The position numbers and the translations under genes were made by a program. The notes beneath the pieces were generated by a model. That model was not told the origin of the DNA. It made no database searches and worked only from the letters and a program-made list of their open reading frames with translations. Shown one piece after another: positions 56,456-64,000 of a stretch of 64,000 bases of DNA. The DNA lies in assembly GCF_902832845.1 (NCBI RefSeq), contig NZ_CADFDB010000007.1:337543-401542 (forward strand), written 5' to 3'. Each line of letters starts with the position of its first letter. Positions within the stretch are counted from its first letter, which is position 1. The DNA comes from Burkholderia metallica. GTDB taxonomy: Bacteria; Pseudomonadota; Gammaproteobacteria; Burkholderiales; Burkholderiaceae.

Positions 56456-57364
56456 TCAATCGTCGCGGCGCCACGCGTCCCGCAACTGCTCGCGCAGGAA
56501 ATCGACGAATGTCCGCACCCGCAACGGCACGTGACGGCCGCCGGGATAGACGGCATGCAGCGGTGCTGCGCACGCCTCGAAAGCCGGCAGCACGCGCACG
56601 AGCCGACCGGCGTCGAGATCCGCGCCGACATCCCAGATCGACTTCAATGCAATGCCCGCCCCCTCGAGCGCCAGCGTCCGCGCCGCGCCGCCGTCATTCG
56701 TCAGCAGCGCGGCCGTCACCTCGACCGCCACGCCGCCCTGAGCGCCGTCGAACCGCCATTCGGCACGCGGCTGGTCACCCATCACGATGCATCGATGCGC
56801 GCGGAGCTCCGCCGGATGGGCAGGCAACCCGTGCGCGGCCACATAGCCCGGCGACGCACACAGCACGCGATGATTCGGCGCCAGTTCGCGCGCGATCATC
56901 GTCGAATCGGCCAGATTGCCGATCCGCACGGCGACGTCGATGTCCGATGCGAGCAGATCGACAACCGTATCGGTCAGCATCAACTGCACGGTCAATTGCG
57001 GATGGCGTTGCTGAAATGCCGCCACGAGCGGCGCGATCCGCAGGCGGCCGAGCTCGCCGGGCGCCGTCACGCGCAGTACGCCGCTGACCGTGCCGCGGCG
57101 ATCGCGCATCAGCGTTTCGGCACGATCGACCTCGGCCAGGATGCGCAGCACCTGTGCGTGAAACTGGGCACCGTCGTCGGTGAGCGTTTGCTGCCGCGTC
57201 GTCCGGTGCAGCAGGCGCACGCCGAGCCGCGACTCGAGATGCGCGAGGCGCTTGCTGACGACCGACAACGACAGGTCGAGCTCGCGCGCCGCCGCCGACA
57301 GACTGCCGGTCGACACGATCCTCGCGAAGGTATCGAGCGCCGGGAAATCGTCGATCAGCATCAT
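56456..57364 (-). CDS. LysR-family transcriptional regulator
   Basis: The product has 302 aa from the ATG at 57364 (or 301 from the next codon). The HTH is DTFARIVSTGSLSAAARELD with SLSVVSKRLAHLESRLGVRL. The effector domain follows. This is the CrgA-like group often encoded divergently from the genes it controls. It is divergent from the SnoaL-deacetylase-SDR operon 135 nt away, the probable target. Confidence 0.92.
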   Translation of the reverse strand: MMLIDDFPALDTFARIVSTGSLSAAARELDLSLSVVSKRLAHLESRLGVRLLHRTTRQQTLTDDGAQFHAQVLRILAEVDRAETLMRDRRGTVSGVLRVTAPGELGRLRIAPLVAAFQQRHPQLTVQLMLTDTVVDLLASDIDVAVRIGNLADSTMIARELAPNHRVLCASPGYVAAHGLPAHPAELRAHRCIVMGDQPRAEWRFDGAQGGVAVEVTAALLTNDGGAARTLALEGAGIALKSIWDVGADLDAGRLVRVLPAFEACAAPLHAVYPGGRHVPLRVRTFVDFLREQLRDAWRRDD

Positions 57365-57499
57365 GGAGCGCGCCTCATTCCAACCTTTCTTTTTTTCGAA
57401 TAATCCATTCGCCGTTTGCCCGTATTTGCATGCGAAATGGAAACCTACCATACCTGTTCCGCGTCGTCGCATGACGCGCTTCACAGGACCTCCGAAACC

Positions 57500-58057
57500 A
57501 TGTCGATCCGCCTTCGTTCAGCCACCCGCTCCCTCGCGCGCGCATGCGCGGCGGCCGCTTGTGTCGTTGCGCTATGGCCCGCCGCCGCCCGTGCAGCCGA
57601 TCTCGTCGCGCCGCACAGCCTGACCGTCGCGACGGATTTGCCGGCGGCGCAGGCCCGGGCGCAAATTCTGGCCGCACGCCGCTACGGCACCTTCTGGAAT
57701 ACCGGCGACCCCGCCCTCGCCCGCGCGGCGCTCGCCGCCGGCTTCATCGACCGAACACTGCCGCCCGGCCGCGAACAAGGGGTACCTGGGCCGCTCGCGG
57801 CCTCCGGCACGATGCGCGGCGCGATCCCGGACCTGCGCTGCGAGATCGAACAGATGATCGTCGCGGGCGATCGTGTCGTCGTGCACCTGCATTTTCGCGG
57901 GCATTTCACCGGCGCTTTCAACGGAACGGCCGGGCGCGGACAGGCAATCGACTTCATCGCGACCGACATCTACCGGATCGACCACGGCCGGATCGCGGAA
58001 AACTGGCACATCGAGGACAACCTGACGCTGATGCGCCAGCTTGGGCTCGTCGGCTGA
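57500..58057 (+). CDS. Exported SnoaL/NTF2-like protein
   Basis: From the ATG at 57500 the protein has 185 aa. A signal peptide ends at AARA. The mature domain fits the SnoaL-like ester-cyclase fold: ILAARRYGTFWNTGDPALAR, GFIDRTLPPGREQG, CEIEQMIVAGDRVVVHLHFR, and IDFIATDIYRIDHGRIAENW. Such proteins bind or isomerise small ligands. It is 11 nt from the deacetylase gene, in one operon with it and an SDR. Confidence 0.85.
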   Translation: MSIRLRSATRSLARACAAAACVVALWPAAARAADLVAPHSLTVATDLPAAQARAQILAARRYGTFWNTGDPALARAALAAGFIDRTLPPGREQGVPGPLAASGTMRGAIPDLRCEIEQMIVAGDRVVVHLHFRGHFTGAFNGTAGRGQAIDFIATDIYRIDHGRIAENWHIEDNLTLMRQLGLVG

Positions 58058-58068
58058 CGGAGGAGACG

Positions 58069-59079
58069 ATGACTCAAGGTCACGACTATCCCGCGACGCC
58101 GCTGCCGCGCCGCACGTTCCTGGCCCAGGCCGGCGCCGGACTCGCGGCTGGCGTCGCGGCGGCCGCAGGCGCCTCCCTGCCGGCAACCGCCGCATCGATG
58201 CCGACGCCCGCGGCACCGGGCGCCACGCCGTTCTGGCCGGACGGCGCACGCATCGTGATCTCGATCTCGATGCAGTTCGAGGCGGGCGGACAACCGCCAA
58301 CCGGCGCGGACAGCCCGTTTCCAGCCGTCGCGTTCCCGCGGTCGGTGCCGGTCGATCTCGCGTCGGCCACCTGGTTCGCGTATGGCTACCGGGAAGGGAT
58401 TCCCCGCCTTCTCGATCTCTGGGACCGACACGGCGTGAAGGTCACGTCGCACATGATCGGGGAAGCCGCACGCCGCCACCCCGAACTGGCGCGCGAAATC
58501 GTGTCGCGCGGCCATGAAGCCGCCGCGCACGGCCCGACGTGGCGCGCGCAATTCGCGATGAGCCGCGACGACGAGCGCCGCTTCCTGGCCGAAGCACGCG
58601 ACATGGTCGAAGCGGCGACCGGCCAGCGGCCGACCGGATACAACTGTAACTGGCTGCGGCGCGGACCGCATACGCTGTCGCTGCTGCAGGAACTCGGCTA
58701 CGCGTATCACATCGACGACGTCAGTCGCGACGAACCGTTCATCGAGACCGTCGGCGGTCGCGATTTCGTGGTGGTCCCGTACACGCTGCGCAACAACGAC
58801 ATCCTGCTGATCGAAGGTCGCAACTACTCGCCGACGATGTTCCTCGAGCAGATCAAGCTCGACTTCGACCAGTTGTACGCGGAAGCCGGGCAGCGGCGCA
58901 GACTGATGTCGATCAGCGCGCACGACCGGATCAGCGGCACCCCGCAGATGGTCCGCGCGTGGGACGCCTTCCTGCGCTACGCCCGATCACACCCGGGTGT
59001 CGCTTTCATGCGCAAGGACGACATTGCGCGCTTCGCGCTGCAGAGTCCGTCGACGCTGCGCGAGACCGAAACGATCTAA
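58069..59079 (+). CDS. Tat-exported polysaccharide deacetylase-like protein
   Basis: The product has 336 aa with a twin-arginine signal (RRTFLAQAGAGLAAG). The NodB-like domain resembles the PuuE/allantoinase-type subgroup: RIVISISMQFEAGG, YGYREGIPRLLDLWDRHGVK, TSHMIGEAARRHPELAREIV, SRGHEAAAHGPTW, and YNCNWLRRGPHTLSLLQELG. Metal ligands are likely in HEAAAHG. A ribosome site AGGAG precedes the ATG. Substrate is unknown; N-carbamoyl or acetyl hydrolysis is possible. Confidence 0.88.
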   Translation: MTQGHDYPATPLPRRTFLAQAGAGLAAGVAAAAGASLPATAASMPTPAAPGATPFWPDGARIVISISMQFEAGGQPPTGADSPFPAVAFPRSVPVDLASATWFAYGYREGIPRLLDLWDRHGVKVTSHMIGEAARRHPELAREIVSRGHEAAAHGPTWRAQFAMSRDDERRFLAEARDMVEAATGQRPTGYNCNWLRRGPHTLSLLQELGYAYHIDDVSRDEPFIETVGGRDFVVVPYTLRNNDILLIEGRNYSPTMFLEQIKLDFDQLYAEAGQRRRLMSISAHDRISGTPQMVRAWDAFLRYARSHPGVAFMRKDDIARFALQSPSTLRETETI

Positions 59080-59116
59080 CGGACTCCGTTCAACGTATCA
59101 CCCAGGAAAAACCTTC

Positions 59117-59830
59117 ATGAATGAGCTGCTCCACGGGAAAAAAGTACTCGTCGTCGGCGGAAGCTCCGGCATCGGCGCCGCCGCCGCGACAGCCTTCGCG
59201 CGACGCGGCGCGCGCCTGACAATCGCTTCGCGCCATCCACGCAGGTTCGACAGCGACACCATGCCAGGCGCGCACGTGCGGACCGAAACGCTCGACATCA
59301 CGGATACGGCGGATGTCGATGAATTCTGCGCGCGCGCCGGCCAGTTCGACCACGTCGTGATTTCGGCCGCCAATACAGCCACGGGCCCCGTCCGTGCATT
59401 GCCGCTTGCCGACGCGCAAGCGGCAATGGACAGCAAGTTCTGGGGCGCATACCGCATCGCCCGCGCAATCGATATCGCGCCCGGCGGTTCGCTGACGTTC
59501 GTGTCGGGTTACCTCAGTGTGCGGCCGAACGCGTCGTCGGTCCTGCAAGGCGCGATCAATGCGGCGCTCGAGGCGCTCGCTCGCGGCCTGGCACTCGAGC
59601 TGGCGCCGGTTCGTGTGAATACCGTGTCGCCGGGCCTGATCGCGACGCCGCTGTGGGACAAGCTCGCTCCCGACGCACGCGACGCGATGTACGCCGGCGC
59701 CGCACAGCGGCTTCCGGCACGCAGAGTCGGCCAGCCGGAGGATGTCGCGAATGCGATCCTGTATCTCGCGGCGACGCCTTATGCCACCGGCTCGACGGTA
59801 CTGATCGACGGCGGCGGCGCGATCGCGTGA
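59117..59830 (+). CDS. SDR-family protein lacking the catalytic Tyr and Lys
   Basis: The product has 237 aa with the Rossmann motif VVGGSSGIGAAAA (Gly-rich) and SAAN in place of NNAG. The C-terminus VNTVSPGLIATPLWDK is typical of SDRs. The usual Y-x-x-x-K is replaced by S140 and Q144 in NASSVLQGAINAAL, so ordinary hydride-transfer chemistry is unlikely. It is the third gene of the SnoaL-deacetylase-SDR operon; a terminator follows. Confidence 0.85.
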   Translation: MNELLHGKKVLVVGGSSGIGAAAATAFARRGARLTIASRHPRRFDSDTMPGAHVRTETLDITDTADVDEFCARAGQFDHVVISAANTATGPVRALPLADAQAAMDSKFWGAYRIARAIDIAPGGSLTFVSGYLSVRPNASSVLQGAINAALEALARGLALELAPVRVNTVSPGLIATPLWDKLAPDARDAMYAGAAQRLPARRVGQPEDVANAILYLAATPYATGSTVLIDGGGAIA

Positions 59831-59846
59831 CGCATGCATTCACGAC

Positions 59847-59880
59847 AAAACGCCCCGCACTCCGTCAGGAGCGCGGGGCG
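59847..59880 (-). terminator. Terminator between the SDR gene and scoB
   Basis: CGCCCCGC / GCGGGGCG has an inner CTCC/GGAG stem. On the minus strand it is followed by TTTTGTCG. It serves the convergent genes. Confidence 0.75.
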
Positions 59881-59906
59881 TCGAGAATGACGCAACAAGG
59901 TGACGC

Positions 59907-60548
59907 TCAGGCCACCGCGCTGACGTCGAGCGGTGCGCCCGTCTTTGCCTGGATCTCGTCGGCGCTCACGCCGTCGGCGAGCTCGAGGACCTTCAGCCCG
60001 TTCGGCGTCACTTCGATCACGCCCAGATCGGTGATGATCAGGTCGACCACGCCGACACCCGTCAACGGCAGGTTGCATTCCTCGAGGATCTTGTGCTGGT
60101 CGCCCTTCGCGACGTGCTCCATCAGCACGACGACGCGCTTCACGCCGGCGACGAGGTCCATCGCGCCGCCCATCCCCTTGATCATCTTGCCGGGGATCAT
60201 CCAGTTCGCGAGGTCGCCCTGCTTGCTGACCTGCATCGCGCCGAGGATCGCGAGGTTGATGTGGCCGCCGCGAATCATCGCGAACGAATCGGCCGACGAG
60301 AAGATCGACGAACCCGGCAGCGTCGTGACGGTCTGCTTGCCGGCGTTGATGAGATCGGCGTCGACTTCGTCTTCGGTCGGCGACGGGCCGATGCCGAGCA
60401 GGCCGTTCTCCGACTGCAGCCACACCTCGACGCCTTCCGGCACGTGGTTGGCGACGAGCGTCGGCAGGCCGATGCCGAGGTTCACGTAGAAGCCGTCCTG
60501 CAGTTCCTTCGCCGCGCGCGCGGCCATCTGGTCACGATTCCAGGCCAT
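59907..60548 (-). CDS. scoB: 3-oxoacid CoA-transferase subunit B
   Basis: Subunit B of a succinyl-CoA:3-oxoacid CoA-transferase (SCOT) moves CoA between succinyl-CoA and acetoacetate. The 213-aa protein has the catalytic glutamate E47 in SENGLLG and typical [20 protein letters not shown]. Cognate subunit A is encoded immediately upstream (1-nt gap). A role in ketone-body or PHB-derived acetoacetate use is likely. Confidence 0.96.
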   Translation of the reverse strand: MAWNRDQMAARAAKELQDGFYVNLGIGLPTLVANHVPEGVEVWLQSENGLLGIGPSPTEDEVDADLINAGKQTVTTLPGSSIFSSADSFAMIRGGHINLAILGAMQVSKQGDLANWMIPGKMIKGMGGAMDLVAGVKRVVVLMEHVAKGDQHKILEECNLPLTGVGVVDLIITDLGVIEVTPNGLKVLELADGVSADEIQAKTGAPLDVSAVA

Positions 60549-60549
60549 G

Positions 60550-61254
60550 TCAGTCTCCTTTCGCGCGTACGACGCGTTGTTCGATGCGTTTTTCGGGCGT
60601 CGCGTTCAGCACGATGCGCTGCACGAAAATCCCCGGCGTGTGGACGTGATCCGGATCGAGCTCGCCGTTCTCGACGATTTCTTCGACTTCCGCGACGGTG
60701 ATCTTGCCGGCCATCGCGCACATCGGGTTGAAGTTGCGCGCGGTGCGGCGATAGATCAGGTTGCCGGACTTGTCGGCCTTCCACGCCTTCACGAGCGCGA
60801 CGTCGGCCGTCAGCGACGGCTCGAGCACGTAGTGGCGATCGCCGAACTGGCGCGTTTCCTTGCCTTCCGCGATCACGGTGCCGTAGCCCGTATTCGTGAA
60901 GAACGCCGGGATGCCCGCGCCGCCCGCGCGCAGTTTTTCGGCGAGCGTGCCTTGCGGCGTGAATTCGAGCTCGAGTTCGCCGGCCAGATATTGGCGCTCG
61001 AACTCCTTGTTCTCGCCGACGTACGACGAGATCATCTTCTTGATCTGGCGCGTTTCGAGCAACAGGCCGAGACCGAAGCCGTCGACGCCCGCGTTGTTGC
61101 TGATGCAGGTGATGCCCTTGACGGCCGAATCGCGCAATGCGGCGATCAGCGCCTCGGGAATCCCGCACAGGCCGAAGCCGCCCACCGCGAAGGTCTGTCC
61201 GTCGCGGACGATCCCTTCCAGCGCGGCAGCCGCGCTTGGATAGACTTTGTTCAT
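60550..61254 (-). CDS. scoA: 3-oxoacid CoA-transferase subunit A
   Basis: The 234-aa A subunit starts [20 protein letters not shown]. It has the conserved [13 protein letters not shown] and [14 protein letters not shown] motifs for CoA and subunit contacts, and [19 protein letters not shown]. It is tightly coupled to scoB. Confidence 0.96.
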   Translation of the reverse strand: MNKVYPSAAAALEGIVRDGQTFAVGGFGLCGIPEALIAALRDSAVKGITCISNNAGVDGFGLGLLLETRQIKKMISSYVGENKEFERQYLAGELELEFTPQGTLAEKLRAGGAGIPAFFTNTGYGTVIAEGKETRQFGDRHYVLEPSLTADVALVKAWKADKSGNLIYRRTARNFNPMCAMAGKITVAEVEEIVENGELDPDHVHTPGIFVQRIVLNATPEKRIEQRVVRAKGD

Positions 61255-61476
61255 CTGTTGTCCCTTCCTCTATGGAAACCAGCAAAACCGGTTCACGCGC
61301 CCACCTGGCCCGCAAGCCCGCCGCATCATTCTATGCATGCACGGCGATACCTGCGTCGAGGCGCGCTGTTTTTATGCCGCGGCAAACGCCACGAGATGCC
61401 TGAAAGGGTACGATGCGGCGCGGATGCGGCACAATACGCAAAAATACATAAGCGTTTGCCTCCGCTTGCCCGCGCC

Positions 61477-62022
61477 ATGCCCGCTCTCGATTACCAGACC
61501 GCCTTCCACCTCGCGCCGCTCGGCCTCGTGCTGTCGCGCGACCGCGTGATCGAGGACTGCAACGACGCGCTCGCGTCGATCTTCCGCTGCGCGCGGGCCG
61601 ACCTGACCGGAAAATCGTACGAGGTGCTCTACCCGTCGACGGACGAGTTCCAGCGCATCGGCGAACGTATCTCACGCACGATGGCCGCCAATGGCATCTA
61701 TTCGGATGACAGAATCATGAAACGGGCGGACGGCGAGCTATTCTGGTGCCACGTGACGGGCCGCGCGCTCGACCGCACCGCGCCGCTCGCAGCCGGCGTG
61801 TGGACCTTCGAAGATCTGAGCGCGACGCGCCGGGTCGCCGTCGAACTGACCCCGCGCGAGCGCGAGATCGCGGCGCAACTCGCGACCGGCAAGACCAGCA
61901 AGCAGATCGGGCGCGTGCTCGACATCAGCTCCCGCACCGTCGACATCTACCGTGCACGGTTGATGCGCAAGTACGGCACAAGCAATACGCCGGAGTTGCT
62001 CCAGCGCCTGCTCGGGCAGTGA
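61477..62022 (+). CDS. PAS-LuxR transcriptional regulator
   Basis: From the ATG at 61477 the protein has 181 aa. An N-terminal PAS domain (YQTAFHLAPLGLVLSRDRVI through GELFWCHVTGRALD) is followed by a GerE/LuxR HTH (LTPREREIAAQLATGKTSKQ, then IGRVLDISSRTVDIYRARLM). It is divergent from scoA and may regulate the sco genes (inference). An upstream in-frame ATG at 61396 would add 27 residues without known sequence. Confidence 0.9.
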   Translation: MPALDYQTAFHLAPLGLVLSRDRVIEDCNDALASIFRCARADLTGKSYEVLYPSTDEFQRIGERISRTMAANGIYSDDRIMKRADGELFWCHVTGRALDRTAPLAAGVWTFEDLSATRRVAVELTPREREIAAQLATGKTSKQIGRVLDISSRTVDIYRARLMRKYGTSNTPELLQRLLGQ

Positions 62023-62041
62023 ATGGCGGCGCCCCGATGAC

Positions 62042-62066
62042 AATCGGCCGCGCGTGGCGGCCGATT
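62042..62066. terminator. Weak convergent hairpin
   Basis: AATCGGCCGC-GCGTG-GCGGCCGATT is a 10-bp perfect hairpin between the convergent PAS-LuxR and thioesterase genes. It has no T-run, so activity is uncertain. Confidence 0.4.
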
Positions 62067-62125
62067 CGGGAAACAACGGGCAACGCGTGCCGCCGGCGAC
62101 TTGGCGCCGGCCGCCGCATCGACGC

Positions 62126-62566
62126 TCAGCCGACCTTCGCCGCGAGCGCGCGCTCGATCGTGTCGCGCAGCAACTGCGGCAGCGGCACCGACTTGCCGAG
62201 CGCGTAGTCGACCCACACGCAACGCGCGTTGCCGCGCGCATAGACGTGCAGCGGATCGTCGGCGCGCGTCAGCTCGAAACCCGTGTCGAAGCTGCTACGG
62301 CCGGGCTTCGCAGCCGACATCTTCGCGATCACGTCGCCCGGATAGTGCAACTGCTTGAGAAACTCCATCGACGCCGTGACGATGACGGGCCCCTGCCCCT
62401 CACCGTTGCCGCCGGCGATGCCGAGTTCCTCGAACCACGAAATCCGCGCCTGCTCCATGTAGCGGAAATAGACCGTGTTGTTCACATGGCCGAACGCGTC
62501 CATGTCGCCCCAGCGGATCGGCATCGACATCTCAAAAACGGGGCAGTAATCGCTTGTTGCACTCAT
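62126..62566 (-). CDS. Acyl-CoA thioesterase (hotdog fold)
   Basis: The product has 146 aa of the 4-hydroxybenzoyl-CoA thioesterase type: PIRWGDMDAFGHVNNTVYFR with the catalytic Asp, then YMEQARISWFEELGI. Substrate is an acyl-CoA of unknown chain length. The next codirectional gene upstream is the SDR, 32 nt away. Confidence 0.94.
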   Translation of the reverse strand: MSATSDYCPVFEMSMPIRWGDMDAFGHVNNTVYFRYMEQARISWFEELGIAGGNGEGQGPVIVTASMEFLKQLHYPGDVIAKMSAAKPGRSSFDTGFELTRADDPLHVYARGNARCVWVDYALGKSVPLPQLLRDTIERALAAKVG

Positions 62567-62598
62567 TGCAGTCTTCTTTGTTGCGGAATGTCATCCGC

Positions 62599-63381
62599 TC
62601 AGGCGAGGCCGAAGCCGTCGTCGGCGGAGATAATCGAGCCATTGATGAACTGCGACTCGTCGGCCGCGAGCAGCAACAACAGCCCGTCGAGATCCTGCGG
62701 CTTGCCGACGCGCCGGCGCGGCAGCATCGACTGCAGCTTCTGGCCCTGCTCGGTTTCCCACAGGTAATGATTGATTTCGGTATCGATATAGCCCGGACAG
62801 ATCGCGTTGACGTTGATCCCGTGGCGGCCCCACTCCAGCGCCATCGCACGCGTCATCTGCACGACCGCGGCCTTGCTCATCGCGTACAGCCCGATCTGCG
62901 GGAACACGCGCAGCCCGGCCACCGACGCGATGTTGATGATCCGGCACGGGGGCTTGCCGTTGCCGCCACCGTTCGCGCGCATGATCATCCGCTTCGCGAC
63001 TTCCTGCGCGACGAAAAACGCGCCGCGCGTGTTGGTGTCGAACACGAACTCGAAATCGGCCGGCGTCACGTCGACGAGCTTCTGCATCGTCGACACGCCC
63101 GAATTGTTCACGAGGATGTCGATCGTACCGGCTTCCGTCTCCGCGTGCGCGACCGCCGCCTTGATGCTCTGGACGTCGGTGACGTCGAGCGACACGACGT
63201 GCGCGGCGCCGCCCGCGGCTTCGATCTCGGCACGCAGCTCCTTCAGGCGCTCGACGCGACGGCTCGCGAGCACGACCTTCGCACCGGCCTGCGACAGTAC
63301 CTGCGCAAAGCGTTGCCCGAGGCCGCTCGACGCCCCCGTGACCAGCGCAACCTTGCCTTCCAGATTGATCGACCGACCCAT
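62599..63381 (-). CDS. SDR-family oxidoreductase
   Basis: The product has 260 aa from the ATG at 63381, with an AAAGGGG ribosome site about 10 nt upstream. Classical SDR: VALVTGASSGLGQRFA, LVNNSGVST, IINIASVAGLRVF, the catalytic YAMSKAAV, and ICPGYIDTEINHYLWE. Unlike the SDR at 59117, the Tyr-Lys pair is intact. Probably an NAD(P)(H)-dependent alcohol/ketone or 3-hydroxyacyl dehydrogenase. It is cotranscribed with the thioesterase gene. Confidence 0.93.
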   Translation of the reverse strand: MGRSINLEGKVALVTGASSGLGQRFAQVLSQAGAKVVLASRRVERLKELRAEIEAAGGAAHVVSLDVTDVQSIKAAVAHAETEAGTIDILVNNSGVSTMQKLVDVTPADFEFVFDTNTRGAFFVAQEVAKRMIMRANGGGNGKPPCRIINIASVAGLRVFPQIGLYAMSKAAVVQMTRAMALEWGRHGINVNAICPGYIDTEINHYLWETEQGQKLQSMLPRRRVGKPQDLDGLLLLLAADESQFINGSIISADDGFGLA

Positions 63382-63559
63382 TTGCACATCCCCTTTCGAT
63401 GTCGTTTCGCCGCCACGGGCAACACGGCCCGAGCGACATTACCCTAGCACGAAAATAGAACGATCGTGCTAATCTAGACGCATGCTGTTGCGGCAAGCGT
63501 TTCGTTTCGCAGACAATACGCTCCCGAATAAAAGCATTCTAACGGTTAGAGGAACGCCA

Positions 63560-64000
63560 ATGACCCCCGCAAGCCTCATCGAGCAATACGGCCCGCGCGA
63601 ATCGATGGAATACGACGTCGTGATCGTCGGCGGCGGCCCCGCCGGGCTGTCGGCGGCGATCCGGCTCAAGCAGCTGGCCGCCGAGAAAGGCACCGAAATC
63701 GGCGTGTGCGTGCTCGAGAAGGGTTCCGAGATCGGCGCGCACATCCTGTCGGGCGCGGTGATGGACCCGCGCGCGATCACCGAACTGTTCCCCGACTGGA
63801 AGGAACGCGGCGCACCGCTCGACGTCGAGGTGACGGAAGACCGCTTCCTGTTCCTGTCCGAGAAAGGCGCGGTCACCACGCCGAACTGGGCGCTGCCGGC
63901 TAATTTCCAGAACCACGGCAACTACGTGATTTCGCTGGGCAACGTCACGCGCTGGCTCGGGGCGCAGGCCGAAGCGCTGGGCGTCGAGATCTTCCCCGGC
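63560..64000 (+). CDS. etfD: Electron-transfer flavoprotein-ubiquinone oxidoreductase, 5' part
   Basis: The open frame runs off the right edge of the window; 147 codons are visible. The N-terminus [20 protein letters not shown] is followed by the FAD motif [17 protein letters not shown], then [20 protein letters not shown] and the ETF-QO signature [25 protein letters not shown] feeds electrons from acyl-CoA dehydrogenases into ubiquinone. A ribosome site AGAGGA precedes the ATG. Confidence 0.93.
   Translation, partial: MTPASLIEQYGPRESMEYDVVIVGGGPAGLSAAIRLKQLAAEKGTEIGVCVLEKGSEIGAHILSGAVMDPRAITELFPDWKERGAPLDVEVTEDRFLFLSEKGAVTTPNWALPANFQNHGNYVISLGNVTRWLGAQAEALGVEIFPG

Overview
The window looks like the primary chromosome of a Burkholderia cepacia complex bacterium. 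The DNA is GC-rich with strong GC bias at third codon positions. The housekeeping clusters are in betaproteobacterial order: rimP-nusA-infB-rbfA-truB, thrS-infC-rpmI-rplT-pheS-pheT-ihfA-merR, scpB-rluB, typA, relA and bamC. Species cannot be fixed from the sequence alone.

Layout. 1-7.2 kb: typA, then a divergent marR followed by a tripartite efflux operon (outer-membrane lipoprotein, EmrA-like adaptor, EmrB-like 14-TM pump). 7.2-16.9 kb: a leftward translation and RNA block (truB, rbfA, infB, nusA, rimP, rluB, scpB). A strong promoter and a leader terminator precede rimP. 17.2-25.0 kb: an aminotransferase and a LysR regulator, a transposase-derived DUF4096 protein, several small secreted or hypothetical proteins, a DUF218 protein, a small monooxygenase, a possible small transcript, and bamC.

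25.2-40.4 kb: a genomic island of about 15.2 kb in the 3' end of tRNA-Pro(GGG), bounded by a 28-bp direct repeat at 25173-25200 and 40363-40390. A tyrosine integrase sits next to the tRNA. The island carries a leftward phage-like operon: a T7 gp15-like internal virion protein candidate, small hypothetical genes, an HNH protein and a serine recombinase. It also carries candidate anti-phage genes of different base composition: a DUF262/HNH GmrSD-like protein, a HEPN (Apea-like) protein with a small SWIM zinc-finger protein, and an Abi-alpha/DUF4393 protein. No capsid, terminase, portal or phage polymerase gene is recognisable. It is therefore either a decayed prophage or a satellite-like element. 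A 20-21 nt motif occurs three times in the operon, and symmetric repeats flank the recombinase promoter.

40.9-64 kb: a Tat/lipoprotein-type tyrosine phosphatase and a lipoprotein made of two homologous halves come first. The merR-ihfA-pheTS-rplT-rpmI-infC-thrS cluster follows (infC starts at AUC), then tRNA-Val, relA, a RidA protein, a hydrolase, and a LysR regulator divergent from a SnoaL-like/polysaccharide deacetylase/SDR operon. The window ends with the two subunits of a 3-oxoacid CoA-transferase, a PAS-LuxR regulator, a thioesterase, an SDR, and the start of ETF-ubiquinone oxidoreductase.
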